Source: Pseudalkalibacillus decolorationis (GTDB taxonomy: Bacteria > Bacillota > Bacilli > Bacillales > Fictibacillaceae). Taken from it: 64,000 bases of DNA. The position numbers and the translations under genes were made by a program. Position 1 is the stretch's first letter. Every line of letters starts with the position of its first letter. Positions 51,323 through 59,139 of the stretch are shown piece after piece. The notes under the pieces are model-generated. The model saw only the letters and a list, made by a program, of their open reading frames with translations, was not told where the DNA came from and did no database searches. The stretch is from assembly GCF_024609785.1 (NCBI RefSeq), contig NZ_JANHJQ010000007.1, positions 62,001-126,000 of the forward strand, written 5' to 3'.

Positions 51323-52344
51323 TGTTTCTACAGTATTTAAAAGACAAACGATACTTCTTCCTGTTGTACTTTGCAATCATGTTTTTTGTTTCCTTGATGA
51401 TGATGGTGAGCATCAATGACGGCAACATTGTTAAGAACTTGATTTATATAAACATAGTTTGTTTTTGTCTTGCTGGCACATATATTATCGTTGGCTATTT
51501 CCATCGCAATTCATTTTATCGACAAATCACAGAAATTATTACAAATGGAAAAGAAGAAATGATTGCAGCGATTCCTGAGCCACAAAATTACACACAAGCA
51601 ATGTATCTTGATCTACTCAAATAGTTTTATAAAGAAAATAACGATCATATTCAGACGTTACATGATGAAAAGAGGGACCATCAAGATTATATCATGTCAT
51701 GGATTCATGAAGTTAAGCTTCCAATCGCTGCAGGGAGGTTATTAATAGAAAATAGTTCAGGAAAGTCTGTTGATTATCTTATAGATAAGTTCGAAGATGA
51801 ACTGCAGAAAATCGATAAATACGTAGAACAGGCCCTCTATTACTCACGGATCAATTCGTTCTCAAAGGACTATTTCATTACTGAAGTTGAGTTAAGTCAA
51901 ATTATCAAAGAGAGTATAAAAAAATACAGCAAGCTTTTCATTAACAAACGAATACGCTTTACAATGTTTGAAGAACAACATCATGTACAAACCGACCGAA
52001 AATGGCTTTCGTTTATAATCGATCAAGTGACGACAAATGCATTAAAGTATACGAATGATGGCGGAAGGATTGACGTTCGTTTTGAAGAAGACAGCAAAGA
52101 AAAACGACTTCTCATTCATGATACAGGAATCGGAATCCCACGAGAAGATATTCATCGAGTATTTGAAAAAGGATTCACGGGGTCGATTGGAAGAACACAT
52201 ACGAAATCAACTGGAATGGGATTATACCTTGCCAAGCAGTTAGCACTTAAATTAGGGCATGATCTATCGATTGAATCGGAAACAGGCAAGTTTACAAACG
52301 TCACCATCCATTTTCCGAAAATCAGAAATTATTATCATTTTTAA
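51319..52344 (+). pseudogene. BceS-like intramembrane-sensing histidine kinase, interrupted by one in-frame TAG
   Basis: The complete frame would encode ~341 residues, normal for BceS. Codons 1-101 encode two membrane helices (YFFLLYFAIMFFVSLMMMV and LIYINIVCFCLAGTYIIVGYF) with almost no outside loop, typical of Bce kinases. Codon 102 is TAG (51622-51624). The same frame continues without other stops through the dimerisation helix with the phospho-His (MSWIHEVKLPIAAG), the N-box DQVTTNALKYT, the G1 box IHDTGIGIP and G2 TGMGLYLAKQLALKLG to a stop at 52344. One nonsense change is the only defect. Internal restart at the ATG at 51694 would make a soluble kinase without the sensor helices. Confidence 0.88.
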
Positions 52345-52408
52345 TAGGTAAAGGGAATCTTGTCCTGTTTATAGAAGAATATCACCTGAAGGGTTTTAAA
52401 CACATCGG

Positions 52409-52438
52409 CATAGGCTTGGCCTTGCCAAGTTTTCTTTA
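52409..52438 (+). repeat. family B right-end fragment
   Basis: CATAGGCTTGGCCTTGCCAAG then TTTTCTTTA: the right hairpin of family B, placed head-to-tail just before the full copy B2. Confidence 0.75.
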
Positions 52439-52531
52439 CACGTTAAGAAAGTATAAAAATACTTTCTATAGTATAAGCGTAACTACGGCGATCACCTGCG
52501 CTAAGGCTTGGTGCTAGCCAAGTTTTCTTTA
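52439..52531 (+). repeat. family B dispersed repeat, copy B2
   Basis: A full copy: CACGTTAAGAAAGTATAAAA, the hairpin AGAAAGTATAAAAATACTTTCT, GTATAAGCGTAACT, then GCTTGGTGCTAGCCAAG and TTTTCTTTA. It ends only 16 bp before the start codon of the following Nudix gene, so it lies in that gene's leader and its right hairpin could attenuate it. Confidence 0.88.
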
Positions 52532-52546
52532 AAGGGCGGAATAATT

Positions 52547-53188
52547 TTGGATAATGAATTAATTAACATATTTGACGAGAACTACAATCATGTAGGCATA
52601 GCTCCACGGGACGAAGTACATCAAAAAGGCTATTGGCATGAAGCCTTCCATTGCTGGTTTGTGAAGATAGAAGACGATACCGAATATATTTATCTGCAAA
52701 TTCGAAGTCCCCAAAAAAAGGATTATCCAAACCTATTGGACATTACTGCTGCCGGACATCTTCTAGCTAATGAAACGATTGAAGATGGTGTACGTGAAGT
52801 GAAAGAAGAGCTTGGAATTGATGTTTACTTCGAGGAACTAGTACCTGTCGGGGTCCTTAAATACTCTGAAACTATCGGGGGAATCATCGATAACGAATTT
52901 GCGAACGTTTTTTTATATTACAGCAATAACACGTTCGATGACTACCAGCTGCAAAAGGAAGAAGTCTCTGGGATTGTAAGAGTTAAACTCGATGACCTCC
53001 AAGCACTTTGGTTAGGTGGAAAAAAAGAAGTAACAGTACAAGGGTTCGAATTGAATGCAGTTGGAGAAAAGGTTTCCATTGAAAAAACAGTAAGTAAACG
53101 CGGCTTTTTGCAATATGAAGAAACATACTATAAGGCAATCATAAATGGGATTAATCCACTTATACAAATTAATGATGATCGGGGCTAG
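52547..53188 (+). CDS. Nudix hydrolase (IPP isomerase-like/YfcD-type)
   Basis: A 213-residue protein with the N-terminal NELINIFDENYNHVGIAPRDEVHQKGYWHEAFHCWFV block of the isopentenyl-diphosphate-isomerase-like Nudix group. The Nudix box is GHLLANETIEDGVREVKEELGI. Members hydrolyse nucleotide-like diphosphates; true isomerase active-site Cys is not evident in the expected place. It starts at a TTG (52547) with AAAGGGCGG upstream; the longer frame to 52508 runs into repeat B2. A GNAT gene follows after 5 bp. Confidence 0.82.
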   Translation: MDNELINIFDENYNHVGIAPRDEVHQKGYWHEAFHCWFVKIEDDTEYIYLQIRSPQKKDYPNLLDITAAGHLLANETIEDGVREVKEELGIDVYFEELVPVGVLKYSETIGGIIDNEFANVFLYYSNNTFDDYQLQKEEVSGIVRVKLDDLQALWLGGKKEVTVQGFELNAVGEKVSIEKTVSKRGFLQYEETYYKAIINGINPLIQINDDRG

Positions 53189-53193
53189 AAGAA

Positions 53194-53697
53194 ATGGAAA
53201 TTAGACAATTACAATCATCTGATGCGGTACAATATTGGGAACTGAGAGTAGAGGCATTAAAACAAAACCCTGAGGCATTTGCGACAAGCTATGAAGATGC
53301 ATTACAAAGGGAGAATCCGCTTGAGCAAGTGGCCAATAATTTGAACACAACAATAAACTATACCTTTGGGGCTTTTGAAAATAATCAGTTGATTGGTGTG
53401 GTAACCTTACTTGAACAGGAGCCATCCAAATTACGGCATACAGCGAACATTTTTGCCATGTACAGTACACCTTCAAAACGCGGCAAAGGTGTAGGAAAAG
53501 CTTTACTAGTAAAGGCGATCAATCAAGCAAAAAACATCGACTATATCGAAAAACTTAAATTAACCGTGGTCACAGAAAATGTTGCAGCAAAAGGACTATA
53601 CACAAGCCTAGGTTTTAAGTCATTCGGCATCGAGGAAAAAGCCCTCAAGGTCAACGATAAATATTATGATGAAGAGTACATGACTTTATTTTTGTAA
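53194..53697 (+). CDS. GNAT family N-acetyltransferase
   Basis: A 167-residue single GNAT domain. Landmarks: EIRQLQSSDAVQYWELRVEALKQNPEAFATS at the N-terminus, the acetyl-CoA loop MYSTPSKRGKGVGKALLVKAI (R/QxxGxG/A) and VVTENVAAKGLYTSLGFKSFG. It is probably coexpressed with the upstream Nudix gene. A short broken P-loop gene begins 21 bp downstream. Acceptor substrate unknown. Confidence 0.9.
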   Translation: MEIRQLQSSDAVQYWELRVEALKQNPEAFATSYEDALQRENPLEQVANNLNTTINYTFGAFENNQLIGVVTLLEQEPSKLRHTANIFAMYSTPSKRGKGVGKALLVKAINQAKNIDYIEKLKLTVVTENVAAKGLYTSLGFKSFGIEEKALKVNDKYYDEEYMTLFL

Positions 53698-53718
53698 AAA
53701 GGAAAGGAAGGGATTCCT

Positions 53719-53769
53719 ATGCCGGTCATTTACTTAGAAGGACTGAGTACTGTAGGTAAAACGACATAG
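53719..53769 (+). pseudogene. 16-codon P-loop kinase remnant
   Basis: After AAGGAAGGGA, an ATG opens MPVIYLEGLSTVGKTT and then TAG. GLSTVGKT is a Walker A motif directly after the first strand, just as in small nucleotide or metabolite kinases. The rest of the gene is absent; the ABC operon promoter follows. It is the start of a truncated gene, though a regulatory leader peptide cannot be excluded. Confidence 0.6.
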
Positions 53770-53848
53770 TTATAGAAATAGGAGCCTTAATCACTTTTAT
53801 AAGTTGGAAAAATTTTGTACAGATAACGGTTTTTATCTGTATTTTTTA

Positions 53849-53891
53849 TTGACTTTTTTTGGTGTACTCGTGTACTATTTGTTTAGTACAC
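53849..53891 (+). promoter_or_regulatory. SigA promoter with YtrA-type (GntR) operator
   Basis: TTGACT (53849-53854), 18 bp, TACTAT (53873-53878). The dyad GTGTACT (53870-53876), 8 bp, AGTACAC (53885-53891) overlaps the -10. GTGTA-N12-TACAC is close to the sites of YtrA-subfamily GntR repressors. A third half-site GGTGTACT lies at 53861. Confidence 0.65.
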
Positions 53892-53923
53892 TAATACAGA
53901 TATTCAAGAGAGTGGTGAGGAGT

Positions 53924-54850
53924 TTGGGAGAAGCAGTATTGGAAGTGAAAAATTTAACAAAGAAACTTGGGGGAAGGAACGTTGTTGATGATCTATCATT
54001 AACCGTTCAACGCGGTGAAATTTACGGGTTTCTTGGACCGAATGGAGCAGGGAAAACGACAACCATTCGAATGATTGTCGGTCTAATAACAAAAACGAAC
54101 GGACAGGTCCTTGTTAATGGAATAGATGCTGACAAGGAATATTCAAACGCGATGACACAGATTGGTGCAATCGTTGAGAATCCGGAAATGTACAAATTTC
54201 TGACCGGGCATCAAAATTTAATTCATTTTGCACGGATGGCAAAGGAAAAGATTACGAACGAACGTATAGATGAAGTTGTGAAACTGGTTGATTTAGAAGA
54301 CGCGATTCACAAGAAAGTTAAGACCTACTCACTTGGGATGCGCCAACGTCTTGGGGTAGCACAGGCCATTTTGCATCGGCCGTCATTGTTAATTCTCGAT
54401 GAACCTACAAATGGACTAGACCCACAGGGCATTCATGAATTTCGTGCGTATTTACGAAAACTGACAAAAGAAGGTACATCAGTGATCGTCTCAAGCCATT
54501 TGTTGTCAGAAATGCAATTAATGTGCGACAGAGTAGCTATCATTCAAAAAGGAAAACTCATTAATGTCAGTTCAGTCCATGAAATGTCAGAATCTGAATC
54601 GGAACAAACGAGCGTTCGATTTATTGTCAGTAATACCGTTAAAGCTCAGGATATCTTACAAATGAAGGATCCTGAACTTGAAATTACGAGACAAAGTAAT
54701 GAATTGCAACTAACTTTAAAGCATAGTGACATCCCTTTAATCAATGAAATTCTTGTTAATGCGGGGATTGCTGTTTATGGAATCATTAGTAAACAACAGA
54801 CACTAGAAGAGAAATTCTTGGAACTTACGAAAGAAGGTGTAACACAATGA
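53924..54850 (+). CDS. ABC transporter ATP-binding protein (BcrA-like)
   Basis: A ~308-residue ATPase of the DrrA/BcrA class. Walker A GPNGAGKTT, signature YSLGMRQRLG, Walker B LLILDEPTNGLD, switch His in VSSHLL. The ~75-residue C-terminal extension after RVAIIQKGKLI is typical of bacitracin/lantibiotic exporters. The start is uncertain: TTG at 53924 (used here, with GAGGAG very close) or TTG at 53939 (GGGAG 8 nt upstream); a longer frame from 53804 crosses the promoter and is rejected. It overlaps the permease gene by 4 bp. Confidence 0.88.
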   Translation: MGEAVLEVKNLTKKLGGRNVVDDLSLTVQRGEIYGFLGPNGAGKTTTIRMIVGLITKTNGQVLVNGIDADKEYSNAMTQIGAIVENPEMYKFLTGHQNLIHFARMAKEKITNERIDEVVKLVDLEDAIHKKVKTYSLGMRQRLGVAQAILHRPSLLILDEPTNGLDPQGIHEFRAYLRKLTKEGTSVIVSSHLLSEMQLMCDRVAIIQKGKLINVSSVHEMSESESEQTSVRFIVSNTVKAQDILQMKDPELEITRQSNELQLTLKHSDIPLINEILVNAGIAVYGIISKQQTLEEKFLELTKEGVTQ

Positions 54851-55800
54851 ACGGACTCCTTGGACTCATTCAAAATGAAAACATGAAAATTTACCGTAGA
54901 CCGAGAACTTGGATTTTCGCAGGGATTTTGCTTTTGCTTATCGTTGGTGGTGCTATTTTAGGTATGAAATTTGATCCTGAATATAGCGGATCGGAATGGC
55001 GTGGTCAGGTTCAACAGAACATCGATGAAGCGAAGAAGGAAATGAAGGGTGATGATACACCAGAAGACTTCAAAAATATGATGAAGCAGGATATCGCCCA
55101 AAATCAGTACTATTTAGAAAATGATATTAATCCATATGAGAAAAATGCTTGGACTTTTATTAATGAGAACCTATTGTTAACCACGATCGTTTCACTGTTT
55201 GTGGTTGTTGTCGCAAGTGACATCGTTGCAAGTGAGTTTACATGGGGAACGATCAAAATGTTAATGGTTAGGCCATTTAGTCGTGGACAAATCCTGTTCT
55301 CTAAGTTTGTATCGGTATTAATTTTTCAACTCGTCTTATATATTGAGTTATTTGTGGCATCCTGGCTCGTCGGCGGGTTGTTGTTCGGATTTGGCGGCTT
55401 CAATTTTGTTGATCATACGTTTGGGCTGGAGGGTGGTCTAACCGAAACGGCAGTCGGTGAAACAGTACTGAAAACGTTAGGTCTTGGATTTGTAAGTTTG
55501 ATTGTTATCGTAGCGATTTCATTTATGATTTCAACCGTGTTGAGAAGCAGTTCACTTGCAATTGGTATTGGGATCGCGACTTTATTTGCCGGGAACGCGA
55601 TTAACCTCTTATTAGCAAAGTATGATTGGGGAAAATTCGTCCTCTTTCCGAACCTTGAACTGACAACCTACATCGGTGGAGGGTCACCACCGTTTGAAGG
55701 CATGTCATTACCGTTTTCCTTAACGGTCGATGCGATTTATTTTGTAGTGATCGTCGTGTTAACTTGGTATATCTTTAAGAAAAGGGACATCGCAGCATAA
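54847..55800 (+). CDS. ABC-2 type permease
   Basis: A 317-residue permease with six helices. The first (TWIFAGILLLLIVGGAILGMKF) is followed by a long external charged loop (residues ~38-105), as in BcrB/NatB-type ABC-2 permeases. The internal segment ASEFTWGTIKMLMVRPFSRGQILFSKF is the conserved coupling region. It pairs with the preceding ATPase; a DUF4064 gene follows after 38 bp. Export of a peptide antibiotic or signal is likely by class, unproven. Confidence 0.88.
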   Translation: MNGLLGLIQNENMKIYRRPRTWIFAGILLLLIVGGAILGMKFDPEYSGSEWRGQVQQNIDEAKKEMKGDDTPEDFKNMMKQDIAQNQYYLENDINPYEKNAWTFINENLLLTTIVSLFVVVVASDIVASEFTWGTIKMLMVRPFSRGQILFSKFVSVLIFQLVLYIELFVASWLVGGLLFGFGGFNFVDHTFGLEGGLTETAVGETVLKTLGLGFVSLIVIVAISFMISTVLRSSSLAIGIGIATLFAGNAINLLLAKYDWGKFVLFPNLELTTYIGGGSPPFEGMSLPFSLTVDAIYFVVIVVLTWYIFKKRDIAA

Positions 55801-55838
55801 GAATATAGGAACTAACTACTGTATTGGAGTGAAAAAGT

Positions 55839-56264
55839 TTGAAACGTACAAGTGAAATCGTACTAACAGTGATTGGAATGTTAATCAATGTAATCATGGC
55901 ACTGGGGGTTGGTGCTGCAATTGTCATTTTCCAAAATGAATCGATTCAACAAGAGCTAGAACGTGAAATCGCTAATGACCCTCAATTGAATGAGGTAGAC
56001 CCCAGTATGATATTTGACATCATCGGAACGTTCGGTTGGGCAGTAGTTATTGCATTAGCAATTGGGTTTATTCTTGGATTGATAGCAACTTTTGGTTTGA
56101 AAGGGAACAAGAAACCAAAACAGGCGGGCATATTACTGATCATAGGAGGCATTATTGTCGGAATTGCTACCATTGGTTCAGGGTTTGGTCCAGCCATTCT
56201 TTATTTGATTGCTGGGATTATGGCATTGGTTCGTAAACCAAAAGAGGAACAGTTCAACCAGTAA
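55839..56264 (+). CDS. DUF4064 membrane protein
   Basis: A 141-residue protein with three helices: IVLTVIGMLINVIMALGVGAAIVIF, then an acidic outer loop (NDPQLNEVDPSM), FGWAVVIALAIGFILGLIATFGL and a Gly-rich last pair. This is the DUF4064 pattern. Members often accompany ABC-2 exporters in Bacillus; the role is unknown. GGAGTGAAAAAG precedes a TTG-near start region; ATG used. Third gene of the exporter operon. Confidence 0.78.
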   Translation: MKRTSEIVLTVIGMLINVIMALGVGAAIVIFQNESIQQELEREIANDPQLNEVDPSMIFDIIGTFGWAVVIALAIGFILGLIATFGLKGNKKPKQAGILLIIGGIIVGIATIGSGFGPAILYLIAGIMALVRKPKEEQFNQ

Positions 56265-56314
56265 TCCTGAAAATTTAGTCTTGCTTTCAGATTAAGAATT
56301 TTGTCTATAAGTGC

Positions 56315-56628
56315 GTGTTCAAAAAGGAGGATAAAAAGAGCCGAAATTTCTGAAGTTCAACTAAATACGTAACGTCCTGTTACAACCTTGAACTGACTCA
56401 CATCCTGTGAGCCCGAGGCGCGAAAAATCTTGAGGAAGGCTACTCACTTGAAGGCATCTTTGCTGCCTTGCACCGAGGAAACTTTCATCGATAGCATTGA
56501 CTAGTTAGACGCAGGTGCACAATGAATGTACATCGATGAAATTAACGCTTCCTTGTAATACGTGAGGACCGGAGAGATCGAGTAACGAAGAAATTCGACA
56601 GCTATTTTTACCGGACTTTTTGAACAAC
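56315..56628. mobile_element. ~314-bp MITE-like element with terminal inverted repeats
   Basis: The left end GTGTTCAAAAAG...ATAAAAAGAGC is the imperfect complement of the right end GCTATTTTTAC...CTTTTTGAACAAC over about 28 bp. The interior has no ORF, several short hairpins (for example CTCACATCCTGTGAG) and is GC-richer than the surroundings. No transposase is present, so it would need one in trans. The ~47-bp relic at 28282-28328 is built from the same two ends. Confidence 0.7.
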
Positions 56629-56648
56629 CTCTATAAGGAATAGATTCA

Positions 56649-56695
56649 GTGCCCTCACTTATGTTATAACAAACAATAAAGTGGGGGTGCTTTTT
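56649..56695 (+). terminator. intrinsic terminator
   Basis: GTGCCCTCACTT (56649-56660) pairs imperfectly with AAGTGGGGGTGC (56679-56690), followed by TTTTT. It follows the MITE-like element and may end the DUF4064 transcript. Confidence 0.65.
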
Positions 56696-56705
56696 ACACA
56701 CGAGT

Positions 56706-57092
56706 ATGAACAGCTACCATGTAAACAAAAAGACTACATTGTTGTTGTATCATACGGCAATAGATCTCTCAATCGATCATCTTAAAGGCATCAATGCTAG
56801 TTTTGATTTAGATACATCGAGAATGGCATCTGGTTGTGAAAACGTATATACTGATCAAATTGCTAGCAATACAATAACGAATAATAAACATAATAAATTA
56901 CAAAACCAAGATCCTTTCCAAAAAGCAATGGTGTCACTTTCCATCAAGGATAGGGCAGTCATTACTTTAAAATACACTCGTAAAATGTCATTAAAAGATA
57001 TTAGTCAGATAGTTAAAATACCTGAATCCATGGTAGAAGCGTCTGTTTTTCGAAGTAGGGAAGCGGTAAATAAGGTCATAAGCAATAGTTAA
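56706..57092 (+). CDS. sigma-70 region-4-like protein (truncated ECF sigma?)
   Basis: A 128-residue protein. Residues ~71-125 (FQKAMVSLSIKDRAVITLKYTRKMSLKDISQIVKIPESMVEASVFRSREAVNKV) match sigma region 4, the -35-binding helix-turn-helix of ECF factors. The first 70 residues are Asn/Ser-rich and contain no region 2, so it cannot bind core polymerase and a -10 element in the normal way. It is either a region-4-only regulator or a decayed sigma gene. No strong ribosome site precedes the ATG. It is flanked by a MITE-like element and by repeat B3. Confidence 0.55.
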   Translation: MNSYHVNKKTTLLLYHTAIDLSIDHLKGINASFDLDTSRMASGCENVYTDQIASNTITNNKHNKLQNQDPFQKAMVSLSIKDRAVITLKYTRKMSLKDISQIVKIPESMVEASVFRSREAVNKVISNS

Positions 57093-57191
57093 CACGTTAA
57101 GAAAGTATAAAAATACTTTCTATAGTATAAGGGCAACTAAAGCTCAGCCTGCGCCATAGGCTTGGCCTTGCCAAGTTTTCTTTACGTGTTA
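57090..57191 (+). repeat. family B dispersed repeat, copy B3, with clear terminal inverted repeats
   Basis: TAACACGTTAAGAAAG at the left and CTTTACGTGTTA at the right form terminal inverted repeats (TAACACGT). Inside are the AGAAAGTATAAAAATACTTTCT hairpin, AAGGGCAACTAAAGCTCAGC and the GCTTGGCCTTGCCAAG hairpin. It starts inside the stop codon region of the sigma-like gene. Confidence 0.9.
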
Positions 57192-57275
57192 ATGAATACT
57201 ATTTGGTCGACAATTAATAACCTTGGGGGTAATAATGGTCATTGGATTAAAAATAAAAACTAAGGGAAAGTACCA

Positions 57276-57992
57276 ATGAAACAATTTATTCTACTCGTAC
57301 AAAAAGATTTGAGGTTGACGAAATGGGTAACTTGGATTGCAGGATTAATTCTATTTAGTGCAGGCGTTACGGGTTACTTATTTGATAATGTGAGTATCGT
57401 AATTGGGGTGGGTTTTGTTACATTTTTATACTTTCCTCCTTTATATATGGTGATGAACTTTTCAAAAGAGTGGAAATATAGGTTGTTATTGCAAATGCCT
57501 CAATCGGGTAAAATATTACTAGCAGCCAAACTTGTTGCTGAAATGATTTCTTTTTTGACATTAGCATTCCTGGCATTAATAGGATTACTAATAGGAAGCC
57601 ATTTACCTAATGCTGATTTTTCTATCACAACACTTAGTGAACTGTTTCTTATTCTGAAATTTTCCCCCTTTGTACTTATATACGGAATAAATGGAGGCCT
57701 TTTGGGAGGAATCACTAACTTATCAACACGCTTTGCACAAAGTTATTTCAAAAAAGGTTACAATTGGTTTGGCATCCTTTCTACATTTATTACAGTTTAT
57801 TTTATGACTGGATTTACCAATACAGATGTATATACGAAATTGTTCCATGCTGAATTTATACCTTCATTTGTCTTTCAAGAGATGGGGAACAAACAAGTGA
57901 TTTATAGTGGGGATTTCTTGTATTCCGGAATGATTATATGTATTTTGTTTTTCCTCTCTTCATGGTTGCTGGATAAAAAATTGAACGTTTAG
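57276..57992 (+). CDS. ABC-2-like membrane protein (permease 1 of YtrA-type cluster)
   Basis: A 238-residue protein with about six helices, beginning MKQFILLVQKDLRLTKWVTWIAGLILFSAGVTG. The N-terminal KDLRL-W pattern and WKYRLLLQMPQSGKILLAAKLVAEM resemble permeases of YtrA/YhcF-type ABC clusters. It has the same plan as the next gene (27 bp downstream), so the two may form a heterodimer energised by the ATPase at 59140. GGGAAAGTACC precedes the ATG. Confidence 0.75.
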   Translation: MKQFILLVQKDLRLTKWVTWIAGLILFSAGVTGYLFDNVSIVIGVGFVTFLYFPPLYMVMNFSKEWKYRLLLQMPQSGKILLAAKLVAEMISFLTLAFLALIGLLIGSHLPNADFSITTLSELFLILKFSPFVLIYGINGGLLGGITNLSTRFAQSYFKKGYNWFGILSTFITVYFMTGFTNTDVYTKLFHAEFIPSFVFQEMGNKQVIYSGDFLYSGMIICILFFLSSWLLDKKLNV

Positions 57993-58018
57993 ATTCTTTT
58001 CGTAGTGGGGGTTTGAAA

Positions 58019-58756
58019 ATGAGGTCTTGGCTTGTGTATTTAAAAAAAGATTTTCGGCTAATGAAGGCGGAGTTTTGGTTCGCACTTGCTGCCGTCGTAT
58101 TTCTTGAGGTTCTCGGAATTGTACTTGTCGTAGATAATAGAATAATTGTTAAGACCCAGGTTCACCTTTCTCTTGGCATACTTGGCTTATTTATGCCTGT
58201 TTATATTGCGCTAGCTTTATTAAAGGAACGAAAAAACGCTGCATCTCTTTGGTTTACTTTTCCGGCTAGTGGCTATCGGTTTATTGCTGCGAAAATTGTG
58301 GCAGGATTACTTTCGATGCTCGCCCTTACCGTTGTTACAGTCATTTTTAGTGTTGGGATTATGATGTTTTTTGACGCTTCTATTGCTCTGTTATCACATA
58401 AGCTTATATGGTGTCTTATCTTGCTTGAATTAGGAATTGGAATGGGACTGATGGTAGTGTTCATTTCCGGTTTGCTGGGGTCTGTTAATCATTATCTACC
58501 AAAGAATAGAGGATTTCTTTCTTTTCTTATGTTTTGCGGACTTCTTATCGGGCTTATCTACTTTGTTACAACCGATTTATATGCATTATTTAGTTGGGGA
58601 AGCTTCTCCATGTCAGGGTTACTGGATATTCCTGAATCACGAGTCCCAGAAGATTTTAATGAACGATATATAGGAGAGTATGTTTTTGATTGGATTACAA
58701 ATATAGGCTTGTTTCTTATCTCTGGTTGGCTGTTTGACAAGAAAGTTGAGGTGTAG
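58019..58756 (+). CDS. ABC-2-like membrane protein (permease 2 of YtrA-type cluster)
   Basis: A 245-residue six-helix protein. RSWLVYLKKDFRLMKAEFWFALAAVVFLEVLG at the start and ERKNAASLWFTFPASGYRFIAAKIVAGLLSML match the preceding permease in layout. The ATG at 58019 follows GTGGGGG; a TTG two codons upstream is possible. The stop is 3 bp before a GntR regulator gene. Likely dimer partner of permease 1. Confidence 0.78.
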   Translation: MRSWLVYLKKDFRLMKAEFWFALAAVVFLEVLGIVLVVDNRIIVKTQVHLSLGILGLFMPVYIALALLKERKNAASLWFTFPASGYRFIAAKIVAGLLSMLALTVVTVIFSVGIMMFFDASIALLSHKLIWCLILLELGIGMGLMVVFISGLLGSVNHYLPKNRGFLSFLMFCGLLIGLIYFVTTDLYALFSWGSFSMSGLLDIPESRVPEDFNERYIGEYVFDWITNIGLFLISGWLFDKKVEV

Positions 58757-58759
58757 TCA

Positions 58760-59137
58760 ATGGGAAATGACTATGAATCTTCACGCCCGATCTATCTGCA
58801 GCTTGTCGACAAAATGTCATTTCGAATGATTCGAGGGGACCTAAAGCCTGGAGATAAGCTTCCTTCCGTGAGGGACATGGCTGTCGACTCAGGTGTGAAT
58901 CCCAACACGATTCAAAGAGTATATGCGGAGCTTGAGCGGATGGATATTGCAGAAGTGAAACGAGGACAAGGGACATTTGTCACCCAAGATGAGGAGAAAC
59001 TGCTCCAATTAAGGGAAGAACTAAAGCAAAGACAAATCCAATCGTTCATGAAAGAAATGAACGATATGGGGTTTACATTAGATGAAATTATCAATGGAAT
59101 TAAACTGGAATTCGATAATGAGAAGGGAAGGGACTAG
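58760..59137 (+). CDS. GntR family regulator, YtrA subfamily
   Basis: A 125-residue repressor. The N-terminal winged helix (RPIYLQLVDKMSFRMIRGDLKPGDKLPSVRDMAVDSGVNPNTIQRVYAELERMDIAEVKRGQGTFVT) is followed by two short helices, the minimal YtrA-type tail. Such regulators normally head an ABC operon and repress it; here the gene is third of four. GAGGTGTAGTCA precedes the ATG. A matching dyad lies not upstream of this operon but at 53870-53891. Confidence 0.92.
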   Translation: MGNDYESSRPIYLQLVDKMSFRMIRGDLKPGDKLPSVRDMAVDSGVNPNTIQRVYAELERMDIAEVKRGQGTFVTQDEEKLLQLREELKQRQIQSFMKEMNDMGFTLDEIINGIKLEFDNEKGRD

Positions 59138-59139
59138 CC

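Noticed and set aside
53804-53923. N-terminal membrane-helix extension of the BcrA-like ATPase
   Set aside because: The extra 40 codons cover the SigA promoter and operator; ABC ATPases of this class start just before LEVKNL.
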